The notes beneath the pieces are model-generated. The model was not told where the DNA came from and searched no databases. It saw only the letters and a program-made list of their open reading frames with translations. Made by a program: the position numbers and the translations under genes. A stretch of 64,000 nucleotides of DNA, taken from an uncultured Oceanospirillales bacterium (GTDB taxonomy: Bacteria; Pseudomonadota; Gammaproteobacteria; Xanthomonadales; SZUA-36). The stretch covers positions 1,240,842-1,304,841 of the forward strand of contig CAJXKA010000001.1 in the NCBI GenBank assembly GCA_913055655.1. Reading direction: 5' to 3'. Below are positions 9,259-17,978 of this stretch, piece by piece; the stretch's first letter is position 1, and each line of letters starts with the position of its first letter.

Positions 9259-9271
9259 GCACGTTTCGTGC
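9259..9271. promoter_or_regulatory. Inverted repeat GCACG-TTT-CGTGC upstream of lysR-type gene
   Basis: A 5+5 base inverted repeat with 3-base centre lies between a TTGATG element (9253) and a TACACT-like -10, 77 bases before the LysR-type gene. It could be an autoregulatory site. The promoter spacing (19) is slightly long. Confidence 0.3.
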
Positions 9272-9347
9272 ATCCAATACACTGTAGCGATGTCGCCACT
9301 CCGCTGACACGTGACCGTCACGGCGGTCCGTCAGGCTGCAGGACACC

Positions 9348-10256
9348 ATGGATCCGTCAAACCAGTTCACAGGACGCAAAGTTTCAATGCGGGGGCTGCG
9401 CACATTCTGTGTCGCGGCCCGGCACCGCACGCTGCGCCATGCGGCCGATGAGCTTTACATCACGGCATCGGCCGTCAGCCACCAGATCAAGAAGCTCGAA
9501 TCCGAAATGCACGTGCAGCTGTTCGAGCGGCGCGGCCGCACCCTGGACCTGACGCCCGCGGGCGCCATGCTGTACGAGCAGGCCAGTGAAGCCATCAGCC
9601 GGCTGGAGGACGTCACCGCCCGCGTCCAGTCGCACTTTGCGCGCGGCACCCTGAGGGTGTCCGTGCAGCCCTTTTTCGCCAGTGAGCTGCTGATGCCGCG
9701 CCTGGGCGAATTTCGCGCCCAGCACCCCGATATCGACGTCATGGTGGATGCGAGCGACGAATCCACGCACAAGCACCCGGCCGCCGCCGACATCTCGATC
9801 CGCCTGTTCCGCCAGCGACCCGGCCAGTTCGACGCGGAGAAGCTGTTTCCGCTGCGCCTGGTGCCGGCCTGTTCGCCCGCGTTCCTTGAAAGCCTGGGCG
9901 GAAAGCCCTGGGCCGACCCGCGCAAGCTGTCGATCGTGGTGCACAGCGGCCGCCCGGAAGCCTGGTCGTCCTGGTCGGCGCGCTCGGGTATCACCGTCCC
10001 CACGGGCGCGAATATCGTCCGGCTGGACTCGATGAGCGCGGTCGTGCGCGCCGCCGAGCGCGGGCTGGGCGCCGCACTGGTGCCGATGCCACTGGCCGGC
10101 GCCTCGTTTGAATCAGGGATGCTGCAAAAGCTGTCGGATGTCGAACTCGAACTGCCCGATGCCTACTGGCTGGCCACCCGCCGGAACCTGCGCGATCGCG
10201 AGGATATTCGGGATTTTCGCGCCTGGGTGTTACAGAATTTCGAACAGGAAAGCTGA
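9348..10256 (+). CDS. LysR-family transcriptional regulator (GcvA-like)
   Basis: A 302-residue LTTR: N-terminal winged helix-turn-helix LRTFCVAARHRTLRHAADEL followed by SAVSHQIKKLESEMHVQLFERRGR, then a PBP2-type effector domain (ISIRLFRQRPGQF, LFPLRLVPACSPAFLESLGG). The TLRHAADELYITASAVSHQI segment resembles GcvA-type regulators. The start at 9348 has AGGA 5 bases upstream; an internal ATG at 9387 directly before the HTH is possible. Regulated genes are unknown; the next gene is a co-directional small exported protein. Confidence 0.9.
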   Translation: MDPSNQFTGRKVSMRGLRTFCVAARHRTLRHAADELYITASAVSHQIKKLESEMHVQLFERRGRTLDLTPAGAMLYEQASEAISRLEDVTARVQSHFARGTLRVSVQPFFASELLMPRLGEFRAQHPDIDVMVDASDESTHKHPAAADISIRLFRQRPGQFDAEKLFPLRLVPACSPAFLESLGGKPWADPRKLSIVVHSGRPEAWSSWSARSGITVPTGANIVRLDSMSAVVRAAERGLGAALVPMPLAGASFESGMLQKLSDVELELPDAYWLATRRNLRDREDIRDFRAWVLQNFEQES

Positions 10257-10393
10257 ATTTTCTTCAACTTTCCCTCGCATTTAATTCGCTGGTTCGCCAC
10301 CGACCGCCTCCGTAACGTATGAACCGTCATCGACAACGTCGTTGATGGCCAAACGAACCACGCACCGGTTCGCATCCAATGGAGGATATACCG

Positions 10394-10972
10394 ATGAAAC
10401 TGCGCACTCGCAACACACTGGAAAACACGCTGACGGCACTGCCGGCGATTGCACTTCTCGCCGGGCTGGCCATCATGCCCTTCGCCGCCAAGGCCGACAC
10501 CGCCGGCTATTCAATGGTGGTCTACGAGGACAGCCGCCTCGCCGACCGGGTGATGAGCCACGAGTACGACACCATCAAGGACGCCCTGGCGGCCCTTGAA
10601 GCCCGCGGCAACACCGACTTCGACACGCTGAACAACCTGTGTGTCGGCTACACGATGACCAAGGCCTTCACCAAGGCCGAGGCCGCATGCGATGCCGCGG
10701 TGGGTGAGGATTCTGCACCCGACGCACTGTTCGACGAGGACACGGCCTTCGCCGGCGCCCGCACCCGCAAGACGCTGGCCCGCAACCGTGAGGCCGTGGC
10801 CCTGTCCAACCGTGGCGTGCTGCGCGCCGTGACCGGCGACCTGGTCGGCGCCCGCGAAGATTTCGAAAAGGCCGCGGCCACGTCCGACGTCGTGGATGCC
10901 GCCGAGATCAACCTGACGCGCCTGACCGCCCTGGCCGTGCCGCCGGCGAGCATCGCCCAGGCTGACCGTTGA
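10394..10972 (+). CDS. Exported TPR-like protein of unknown function
   Basis: A 192-residue protein with a signal peptide (hydrophobic LTALPAIALLAGLAIMPFAAKA) and a short helical-repeat body. The segments NNLCVGYTMTKAFTKAEAACDAAV and LSNRGVLRAVTGDLVGAREDFEKAAAT read as two to three tetratricopeptide-like repeats. The start at 10394 has a perfectly placed GGAGG. It is followed by a strong intrinsic terminator and appears to be a monocistronic, well-translated gene. Function unknown; a periplasmic scaffold is a reasonable guess. Confidence 0.75.
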   Translation: MKLRTRNTLENTLTALPAIALLAGLAIMPFAAKADTAGYSMVVYEDSRLADRVMSHEYDTIKDALAALEARGNTDFDTLNNLCVGYTMTKAFTKAEAACDAAVGEDSAPDALFDEDTAFAGARTRKTLARNREAVALSNRGVLRAVTGDLVGAREDFEKAAATSDVVDAAEINLTRLTALAVPPASIAQADR

Positions 10973-11012
10973 TCCACCGGCTGTCTCACGACAGCGATCC
11001 CTGGCAGAACTG

Positions 11013-11047
11013 ACCGGCCCGAGGGCAACCGAGGGCCGGTTTTTTTT
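11013..11047 (+). terminator. Rho-independent terminator
   Basis: Perfect 8-bp stem ACCGGCCC (11013-11020) / GGGCCGGT (11033-11040), 12-base loop, then eight T (11040-11047). It ends the TPR-like gene 41 bases after its stop. Confidence 0.9.
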
Positions 11048-11074
11048 GCCCGCCGCAGCGGATATGCTCCCTGC

Positions 11075-12466
11075 ATGTCACTGCCCAATCGAATCCGCCT
11101 GGCCGCGCTCGCCGCCGTGCTTGGCGCCGTGCTTGGCGCCGCCACCCAGGCTGCAGCCGTCCCGCCCCCGCCCGAACCCCTGTCCACCGAGGACGACCAT
11201 GCCTGGATGATGCGCCAGCTGGGGATCGAGTCGCTGCGGCGCGGCGCGGACGGCAACCCCGACTCACCGCACGCCGCCAATTACCTCGAGTCGAAGGCCA
11301 ACGCGCGCATGGCCACCCTGCCCGACCCGCTGGTCTTCGACGACGGCACCAGGGTCAGGAACGCGGCGGACTGGTGGGAACGGCGGCGCCCGGAAATCGC
11401 CGCGCACTTCGAATCTGAAATCTACGGGCGAGTGCCCGAGTTGCCCACGGTCCAATGGCAGGTCACCGACAAGACCATCGAAACCATCGGCGGCGTCGAA
11501 ACCGAGACCCGGACGCTGGTCGGGCGCGTGAGCAACCCGCTGCCACCGAACACCCGGGTGGACATCGAACTGACGCTCTCACGCCCAACCGGGGCCACCG
11601 GCAATGTCCCGGTCATCATGGAACTGGGCTTCGACGCCGAGTTCCTGGCCCGCCTGCGCGAGCGTTTCACCGAGGAGCAGCTGGCCGCGTTTCGCGGCGA
11701 CGGCCCGCCCTGGAACGAGCAGGTCCTGGCGCGGGGCTGGGCCGCGGCCACCCTGGTCGCCACCAGCATCCAGGCCGATCACGGCGCCGGTCTTTACGAA
11801 GGCATTATTGGTATCGGCACCGGGGGCGGTTCGCGCGCACCCGAAGACTGGGGTGCACTGCGCGCCTGGGCCTGGGGCGCCAGCCGCGTTGTCGATTACC
11901 TGGAAACGGCCGAAGGCTTTGACGCCGCTCGTGTCGCGGTGGAAGGCCATTCGCGCTACGGCAAGGCCATGCTGGTGGCCATGGCCTTCGAACCACGGCT
12001 GGCCGCGGCGTTTATCAGTTCCTCCGGTGAAGGCGGCGCCAAGCCGTGGCGGCGCCATTACGGTGAGCAGGTTGGCAATATCGCCAGCAGCAGCCTTTAC
12101 CACTGGATGGCGGGCAACTTCCTGAAATACGCCGGCCCGCTGGATGTGGACGACCTGCCCGTTGACCAGCATATGCTGATCGCACTCTGCGCACCCCGGC
12201 CGGTCTTCATTTCCAGCGGCACCGATGGCGACCAGTGGACCGACCCGAAGGGCATGTTCCTGGCCACCGCGCACGCGTCACCGGTCTACGAGCTGCTGGG
12301 CGCCCGCGGCCTTGGCACGATGGAATACCCCGATGTGGGTCACGGCCTGCTGGATGGCGACCTGGCCTGGCGCCAGCACGACCTGGGCCACACCCCGGCG
12401 CCGAACTGGCCCTATTTTCTCGATTTCGTCGAACGCCATTTCGACAAGGATGAACAAACACCATGA
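11075..12466 (+). CDS. CE15 glucuronoyl esterase-like alpha/beta hydrolase
   Basis: Predicted to cleave ester bonds between glucuronoxylan 4-O-methyl-glucuronate and lignin. The 463-residue protein has a signal peptide (RLAALAAVLGAVLGAATQAAA) and an alpha/beta-hydrolase fold with nucleophile motif GHSRYGK (Ser293), a candidate acid in SSGEGGA (Glu319) and His423 in PDVGHGL. Bacterial CE15 enzymes share the G-x-S-R-x-G-K elbow and the following acid-bearing loop. Its place beside GH67, GH10 and GH43 supports this over a generic esterase. It overlaps the aldo/keto reductase by ATGA. Confidence 0.82.
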   Translation: MSLPNRIRLAALAAVLGAVLGAATQAAAVPPPPEPLSTEDDHAWMMRQLGIESLRRGADGNPDSPHAANYLESKANARMATLPDPLVFDDGTRVRNAADWWERRRPEIAAHFESEIYGRVPELPTVQWQVTDKTIETIGGVETETRTLVGRVSNPLPPNTRVDIELTLSRPTGATGNVPVIMELGFDAEFLARLRERFTEEQLAAFRGDGPPWNEQVLARGWAAATLVATSIQADHGAGLYEGIIGIGTGGGSRAPEDWGALRAWAWGASRVVDYLETAEGFDAARVAVEGHSRYGKAMLVAMAFEPRLAAAFISSSGEGGAKPWRRHYGEQVGNIASSSLYHWMAGNFLKYAGPLDVDDLPVDQHMLIALCAPRPVFISSGTDGDQWTDPKGMFLATAHASPVYELLGARGLGTMEYPDVGHGLLDGDLAWRQHDLGHTPAPNWPYFLDFVERHFDKDEQTP

Positions 12467-13443
12467 AACAACGCACCCTGGGAAAGAGCGATATACAGGT
12501 CTCGGAAGTCGGTCTCGGCTGCTGGCAGCTGGGCGGCGATTTCGGACCGGTCGAGGCCGACCGCGCCGATGCCGTGCTGCACGCCGCGATGGAGGCGGGT
12601 ATCGACTTCTGGGACACCGCGGATGTCTACGGCGCCGGCCTGAGCGAGTCACGGATCGGCGACTTCGTCCGCCGGAACCGGCCCGGGGTGACGGTCGCCA
12701 GCAAGGTGGGGCGCGGCGGCGACCTTTACCCACACGGCTACACCCGCCAGAAAGTCCGCGCCAGCATCGAGGGCTCGGCGAAGCGGCTGGGCGTGGACGC
12801 CATCGACCTGGTCCAGTTGCACTGCGTGCCGCCGGAAGTGCTCTACGACGGCGACCTGCTCGCCTGGATGGAGGATTTCCAGCGCGACGGCCTTTTGCGT
12901 GCTTTCGGCGCCAGTGTCGAGACGCTGGAAGAGGCAAAATTCGCCTGCACCCACCCGGACCTGGCCTCGCTGCAGATCATCTTCAACCTGTTCCGCCAGG
13001 ACGCGATCACCGAGTTGTTCCCACTGGCGCAGGCGAAGAACGTCGGCATCATCGTTCGCCTGCCGCTGGCCAGCGGTGTGCTGGCCGGCAGGATGACGGC
13101 GGGCCAGGCCTTCGCCGAGACCGATCACCGCCAGTACAACCGCCATGGTGAAGCCTTCAGCCAGGGCGAAACCTTCTCCGGCATCCCGTTTGAAACCGCG
13201 GTGGCCCTGGCAGACGCACTGAAGCCCCGGGTGCCGGAGGGCATGGACCTGGCGCAGATGGCCATGCGCTGGATTCTCGACCACCCGGCGGTGACCACGG
13301 TCATCGCCGGCGCCAGCCGCCCGGACCAGGTGACGCGCAACGCCGCGGCCAGCGACCTGGCGCCGCTGGATACGGCGCTACACGATGAACTGGCCGCGTT
13401 CTACGCCGAAAAAGTGCGGTCACACGTCCAGGTGCCCATCTGA
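12463..13443 (+). CDS. Aldo/keto reductase
   Basis: A 326-residue NAD(P)-dependent oxidoreductase of the AKR superfamily. Catalytic-tetrad signatures are present: Asp-Tyr in DTADVYGAGLSE, Lys in TVASKVGRG, and His in VQLHCVPPEV; the C-terminal cofactor region includes TVIAGASRPDQV. It resembles the YdbC/aryl-alcohol type by sequence feel; the substrate cannot be read from sequence. Start ATG overlaps the CE15 stop (ATGA), so the two are translated together. It may process a sugar or a lignin-derived aldehyde released with glucuronoxylan; this is inference. Confidence 0.88.
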   Translation: MKQRTLGKSDIQVSEVGLGCWQLGGDFGPVEADRADAVLHAAMEAGIDFWDTADVYGAGLSESRIGDFVRRNRPGVTVASKVGRGGDLYPHGYTRQKVRASIEGSAKRLGVDAIDLVQLHCVPPEVLYDGDLLAWMEDFQRDGLLRAFGASVETLEEAKFACTHPDLASLQIIFNLFRQDAITELFPLAQAKNVGIIVRLPLASGVLAGRMTAGQAFAETDHRQYNRHGEAFSQGETFSGIPFETAVALADALKPRVPEGMDLAQMAMRWILDHPAVTTVIAGASRPDQVTRNAAASDLAPLDTALHDELAAFYAEKVRSHVQVPI

Positions 13444-13453
13444 CGACTGCCGG

Positions 13454-13468
13454 ATGACAGCGTTGTAC
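13454..13468. promoter_or_regulatory. Candidate operator upstream of GH10 xylanase gene
   Basis: ATGACAGCGTTGTAC contains the TGACAGCG half-site shared by other promoters of this locus. It lies about 50 bases before the xylanase start. Confidence 0.5.
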
Positions 13469-13516
13469 AATTGACGCTTCACCCATTGGGGCATGCCACC
13501 CGCAGGAGCCACCTGA

Positions 13517-14659
13517 ATGAATCGACTGACCCGTTCCACGTTCGTCCTCGCCGCCACCCTGGCGTTATCCGCGCCGGCTGTCGCGGAAGAGGCGACACCC
13601 GCGCTCAAGGACGTTTTCGCCGACGATTTCCGCATCGGTGTCGCCCTGGGCGAACACCAGATCCTCGGCCGGGAGCCCGGCGTACTGGGCCTGGTCGCGC
13701 GCCAGTTCAACGCGGTCACCGCCGAAAACGTCATGAAATGGGCCGAACTGCAGCCGGTCGAGGGCGATTATGACTGGGCCGCCGCCGATGCGATGGTCGA
13801 TTTCGCCGCCGACCACGAGATGCGGGTCACCGGCCACACCCTGCTCTGGCACCAGCAGACGCCGGACTGGGTGTTCGAGGACGCCGACGGCAACCCGGTC
13901 TCCCGCGAGCAGCTTCTTGAACGGCTGGAGAACCATATCCACGCCGTGGTCGGCCGCTACAAGGACCGTGTCCGCTCCTGGGACGTGGTCAACGAGGCCG
14001 TCAACGACGACGGCAGCATGCGCGACACGCCGTGGTACCGCATCCTGGGCGAGGATTACGTCACCGAGGCCTTCCGCATTGCCGCCGAGGCGGACCCGAC
14101 CGCCACCCTGCTTTACAACGACTACAGCCTGTTCCTGCCCGCCAAGCGCAACGGCGTGGTGAGGTTGATGAAGAAGGTGCAGGCGGCCGGCGTGAAGGTC
14201 GACGGCGTCGGCCTGCAGGGCCACTACGGCCTGGGTCACCCCGAGGACATGCAGGACCTGGCCGACTCGATTGCCGCCTTTGCCGGTCTCGGCCTGAAGT
14301 CGTCCATCACGGAACTGGATATCGCCGTGCTGCCCTTTCCCTCACCGGATCATTTCGGCGCCGACCTGAACGTCAACATGGCGCTGAACGAGCAGTACAA
14401 CCCCTACACCGAAGGGCTGCCCGCCGACGTGGCGGCGCAGCAGGCGGCGCGTTACCGCCAGGTCTTCGAAGTCCTGCTGGCGCATGCCGATGATGTCGAG
14501 CGGGTGACGTTCTGGGGCGTCCACGACGGCCACAGCTGGAAGAACGGCTGGCCAATGGCCGGGCGTACCGACTACCCGCTGCTGTTCGACCGCCAGCTGC
14601 AGCCGAAGGCGGCATTCTGGTCCGTGGTGGGGTTGAAAGGCGTCACGCCGGCGGAATAA
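13517..14659 (+). CDS. Endo-1,4-beta-xylanase, GH10
   Basis: Cuts the xylan backbone with retention. The 380-residue protein has a Sec signal peptide (RSTFVLAATLALSAPAVA) then one GH10 barrel. Acid/base Glu160 lies in SWDVVNEAV and nucleophile Glu266 in SSITELDIAVL; HTLLWHQQTPDW and TFWGVHDGHSWKNGWP are typical substrate-cleft segments. No carbohydrate-binding module is seen. The start has GGAG upstream. It ends at a hairpin shared with the convergent transporter gene. Confidence 0.96.
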   Translation: MNRLTRSTFVLAATLALSAPAVAEEATPALKDVFADDFRIGVALGEHQILGREPGVLGLVARQFNAVTAENVMKWAELQPVEGDYDWAAADAMVDFAADHEMRVTGHTLLWHQQTPDWVFEDADGNPVSREQLLERLENHIHAVVGRYKDRVRSWDVVNEAVNDDGSMRDTPWYRILGEDYVTEAFRIAAEADPTATLLYNDYSLFLPAKRNGVVRLMKKVQAAGVKVDGVGLQGHYGLGHPEDMQDLADSIAAFAGLGLKSSITELDIAVLPFPSPDHFGADLNVNMALNEQYNPYTEGLPADVAAQQAARYRQVFEVLLAHADDVERVTFWGVHDGHSWKNGWPMAGRTDYPLLFDRQLQPKAAFWSVVGLKGVTPAE

Positions 14660-14665
14660 CGCCCA

Positions 14666-14693
14666 GCCGGCGCGAGCTTCCACCCGCGCCGGC
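14666..14693. terminator. Hairpin between convergent xylanase and transporter genes
   Basis: Perfect 9-bp stem GCCGGCGCG / CGCGCCGGC with a 10-base loop. It lacks a clear T-tract, so intrinsic termination is uncertain; its place between convergent stops suggests a bidirectional role. Confidence 0.5.
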
Positions 14694-14702
14694 CAGCTTC
14701 AC

Positions 14703-16199
14703 TCAGGCAGGCTCGGACAGGTCACTGGCACCGGTCGCCAGCCGCCGTTCCAGCAGGTCGGATTCAATGCGGCTTTCCATGGACTTGTTGATCTCGTAGA
14801 AACACATCAGCACCACGCCCACCAGGAACGGCAGTGATGCGTAGACGCTGACGGCCAGCTTGATGCCGCCCACCGTTTCAGGGGACTGCGCCGGCAACGC
14901 GGCCTCGTAGCCATAGTGGGCCAGGATGCCCGCGACCAGCGCGCCGCCCACGGCCAGTCCCACCTTCAACCCGCAGATCATCGCCGAGAACACGATGGCG
15001 GTGGCGCGGCGGTGGTTCTTCCACTCCGAGTAGTCGGCGACATCGGCAATCATCGCCCACAGCAACGGGATGGTGATGCCGTAGAAGAAGCCGTGCAGCA
15101 CCTGCGAGCCGAACACCAGGCCCATGGCGTCCGGCGGGAACAGCCAGAACGCCAGGATAAACAGTGTCGACAGAAACAGCGCCACCGAGAACACGTTGCG
15201 CTTGCCGAAACGGTCGGCCAGCTTCCGCGAGAAGCCGATACCGACGATCATCAGGATAATGCCGCCGGCGTTGAACAGGCTGAATCCGGACGTCGGCGCG
15301 TCTTCCGGCCAGCGGAACTCGGTCAGGCCGATCCCCGTGAGCACGCTGTTCAGCCCGGCGATAAAGCTGTTGAAGCCGCTGGATTCAAGGAAAGACGCAA
15401 TGGCCGCCTCTTCCAGGTAGTTCTCGAAGTAATAGATGTACATGCCGCCCTTCAGCGACAGCGTGATGAACACCAGCACCGTCATCACCAGCAACAGCCA
15501 CCAGGAACGGTTCGTGACCAGGTCGCCCAGGTCCTGCAGCACGGTGGATTTCTGCTCGGTATCCGGCACGATGCGCTCGCGGGTGGTGAAAAACGTGATC
15601 AGGAAAAACACCACGCCGATCAGCGAAAACAGCATCATCGTGTTGCGGAAGCCGGCCGCCTTGTCGCCGTCGCCCAGGATCAGCACCAGCGGCAGCAGCA
15701 GCACCTGGATGATGAACTGCGCGACCATCACGGCCACGAAACGATACGCCGACAGGCTGTTGCGATCCGACATGTTGCCGGTGAGCACACCGCTCAGCGC
15801 CGCGTACGGCAGGTTGTTGGCGGAGTAGATCAGTACCAGCAGCACGTAGGTGAAGAAGGCGTACAGGATCTTGCCCTGTTCATCGAAACCCGGGGTGCTG
15901 AACGCCAGCAGCGCCACCACGCCGAACGGCACCGAGGTCCACAGAATCCAGGGGCGGAACTTACCCCAGCGCGTGTTGGTGCGGTCGGCGATCATGCCCA
16001 TGATGGGGTTGAAAAACGCCCCGACCATGCCACCGATGAAGATGATCATCGATGCCGGGCCCGCCGGGATACCGAAGACGTCCGTGTAGAAGAACGCCAG
16101 GAAAGTCATCAGGGTCTGGAAAATCAGGTTGGCCGCCAGGTCGCCCAGGCTGTAGCCGATTTTCTCGGTGACCGAGAGCCGTTGTGTGGTGGTATTCAT
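14703..16199 (-). CDS. GPH-family cation/glycoside symporter (xyloside uptake)
   Basis: A 498-residue inner-membrane MFS protein of the glycoside-pentoside-hexuronide family (MelB/XynP-like). It has about 12 hydrophobic segments, starts SVTEKIGYSLGDLAANLIFQ (family-typical first helix), and includes NPIMGMIADRTNTRWGKFRPW, the conserved GPH loop 2-3 motif, and WAMIADVADYSEWKNHRRAT in the second half. Its ATG overlaps the beta-xylosidase stop by ATGA, so one operon supplies uptake and hydrolysis. Xylo-oligosaccharides or aldouronates are the likely cargo, with Na+ or H+. Confidence 0.92.
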   Translation of the reverse strand: MNTTTQRLSVTEKIGYSLGDLAANLIFQTLMTFLAFFYTDVFGIPAGPASMIIFIGGMVGAFFNPIMGMIADRTNTRWGKFRPWILWTSVPFGVVALLAFSTPGFDEQGKILYAFFTYVLLVLIYSANNLPYAALSGVLTGNMSDRNSLSAYRFVAVMVAQFIIQVLLLPLVLILGDGDKAAGFRNTMMLFSLIGVVFFLITFFTTRERIVPDTEQKSTVLQDLGDLVTNRSWWLLLVMTVLVFITLSLKGGMYIYYFENYLEEAAIASFLESSGFNSFIAGLNSVLTGIGLTEFRWPEDAPTSGFSLFNAGGIILMIVGIGFSRKLADRFGKRNVFSVALFLSTLFILAFWLFPPDAMGLVFGSQVLHGFFYGITIPLLWAMIADVADYSEWKNHRRATAIVFSAMICGLKVGLAVGGALVAGILAHYGYEAALPAQSPETVGGIKLAVSVYASLPFLVGVVLMCFYEINKSMESRIESDLLERRLATGASDLSEPA

Positions 16200-17854
16200 G
16201 GGGTGTTCGCCCTCTCGTTGTCGTGTTCTTCGTAGTCGAACCAGTCAAAATCGGCCGGGCAGTCCTGGCCGGACAGGTCCTGGCAGCACATGCCGACGAA
16301 GGCGCCGGTGAAGCTGCCGCCTTCGCCGATACCGGCTTCGTCGGAAACCAGGGAGTAATTCAGGGTCACCGGCGCCTGTTGCCAGCGCTCGCCGTCCGTG
16401 GACCAGGAAAACCGCAGCGCCTGGTGGTCGACCTCGGCGCGGAGCCAGACCGGGCCTGCGTCCGGTAACTGGAAACGCGGGTCGAAGGTCTCGGGGTTGG
16501 TCAGCCCTTCGCGGAGCGGGAAAAAGCCGAACCGGTCCGGGTTGCCCTCGACACTCCAGATGCCGATGTACCGGCGCCCTTCCTCGTCCACCGAGACGTA
16601 CAGGTAATGGAACTTGTCGGCATTGTAGTAGCAGATCAGGCCGGCAAGCTGCTGAAAGTTGTCCGGCGCAAAATCCATCCGGGTCTCGGCACGGTAGACA
16701 AAGGCTTCCTGGCGTCGCGCCACCAGCGCCTGTTCGAACCAGCTGCCGGGTGATTCCTTGCCCAGCAGCCGCAGGTGGCCGGGGCGAGCGTCCAGCGACA
16801 TGAACCGCCCCGGTTCCGGCGAACGCAGCCACTGGAATTCAGGCGGCAGCTCAGGCTCGTCGAAATCGCGGCGCACCGGGGTCACCGGCCAGGGGTGCTC
16901 GGGCAGGTCCGGCGCGGGCACCTCCAGTGACGGCAACCCGTCGCCCTCGGCGCCCTCGATGCGCAGCCAGCCGTCGTCGCTCCAGCGGGTTTTCTGCAGG
17001 CCCGTCTCGCGCCCCAGCGGGCAACGGCGCAGGCCTTTCAGCGGCCGGCCACAAAGATGCACCAGGTAGGTGTCGCCGTCCGGTGTATCGAACAGGTCGC
17101 CGTGCCCACAGCGCTGCAATGGCAGGTCGCGGTCATTGCGCGAGGTCAGCAGGTATCCCTGCGGGTCAACTTCGTAGGGACCACGGATATCGCGCGAGCG
17201 GGCGATGGTAATGGCGTGGTTATAGCCGGTGCCGCCCTCGGCGGTGACCAGGTAGTACCAGCCATTGCGCCTGTACAGGTGCGGCGCCTCGGTCAGGCCC
17301 AGCGCCGTGCCGCGGAAGATGTTGGTGATGTCGCCAACCAGCTTGCGCTGGTCGTGGTCATATTCCTGCAGGTAGACGCCGCCAAAGGGATGCCGGCCCG
17401 GGCGATAGTCCCAGATCATGTTCACGAACCACTTGCGGCCATCGTCGTCGTGAAACAGCGACGGGTCGAAACCACTGCTGTTCATGTACACGGGGTCCGA
17501 CCACTCGCCGTCGATGGTCGCGCAGGTGGCCAGGTAGTTGTGGGTGTCCTTGTTCTGGCCGCGATGGCGTTTCACATCGGTGTAGATCAGCCAGAACTGC
17601 CCGTCCGCATGGGTCAGGCAGGGCGCCCAGACGCCGCAGGAATCCGGGTTGCCGCGCATGTCCAGCAGGGCCGCACGATTCAGGGGCCGCGCCGCCAGCC
17701 GCCAGTGGCGCAGGTCTTTGGAATGGTGGATCTGCACGCCGGGGTACCACTCGAACGTGGACGTGGCGATATAGAAATCCGCGCCCACCCGGACAATTGA
17801 CGGATCAGGATTGAACCCTGGCAGGATGGGGTTGCGAATCTTCGGTTCGCGCAT
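16196..17854 (-). CDS. Beta-xylosidase, GH43
   Basis: Releases xylose from xylo-oligosaccharides in the cytoplasm (no signal peptide). The 552-residue protein has the five-bladed propeller triad: Asp17 in NPILPGFNPDPSIV (base), Asp130 in SSGFDPSLF (pKa modulator), Glu189 in GLTEAPHLYRR (acid). A C-terminal concanavalin-like domain follows (EPGRFMSLDARPGHLRLLG onwards), as in classical beta-xylosidases. Alpha-arabinofuranosidase activity is possible, as in many GH43. It is the first gene of the symporter operon, behind two candidate operators at 17891-17917. Confidence 0.95.
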   Translation of the reverse strand: MREPKIRNPILPGFNPDPSIVRVGADFYIATSTFEWYPGVQIHHSKDLRHWRLAARPLNRAALLDMRGNPDSCGVWAPCLTHADGQFWLIYTDVKRHRGQNKDTHNYLATCATIDGEWSDPVYMNSSGFDPSLFHDDDGRKWFVNMIWDYRPGRHPFGGVYLQEYDHDQRKLVGDITNIFRGTALGLTEAPHLYRRNGWYYLVTAEGGTGYNHAITIARSRDIRGPYEVDPQGYLLTSRNDRDLPLQRCGHGDLFDTPDGDTYLVHLCGRPLKGLRRCPLGRETGLQKTRWSDDGWLRIEGAEGDGLPSLEVPAPDLPEHPWPVTPVRRDFDEPELPPEFQWLRSPEPGRFMSLDARPGHLRLLGKESPGSWFEQALVARRQEAFVYRAETRMDFAPDNFQQLAGLICYYNADKFHYLYVSVDEEGRRYIGIWSVEGNPDRFGFFPLREGLTNPETFDPRFQLPDAGPVWLRAEVDHQALRFSWSTDGERWQQAPVTLNYSLVSDEAGIGEGGSFTGAFVGMCCQDLSGQDCPADFDWFDYEEHDNERANTP

Positions 17855-17890
17855 GCTTCGGCACCCGGTTTTGTATTTTATGAGCCTTGC

Positions 17891-17917
17891 TGACAGCGCT
17901 GTATGTTAGCGCTACCG
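17891..17917. promoter_or_regulatory. Tandem candidate operators upstream of GH43 operon
   Basis: TGACAGCGCTGTA (17891-17903) is followed directly by TGTTAGCGCTACCG (17904-17917). The latter, read on the other strand (CGGTAGCGCTAACA), differs by one base from the Xanthomonas xyl-box TGGTAGCGCTAACA. Both have AGCGCT cores. They lie 37-63 bases from the GH43 start. Confidence 0.7.
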
Positions 17918-17978
17918 TCGCGATAGTATCACAGCATAAATGTGTGCCGGCGCCGGTCATTACCGACCCGCCATCCCT

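Noticed and set aside
14916..16235. 439-codon plus-strand frame over the symporter gene
   Set aside because: Low-complexity His/Gln/Arg-rich translation with no family, opposite a clear GPH transporter.
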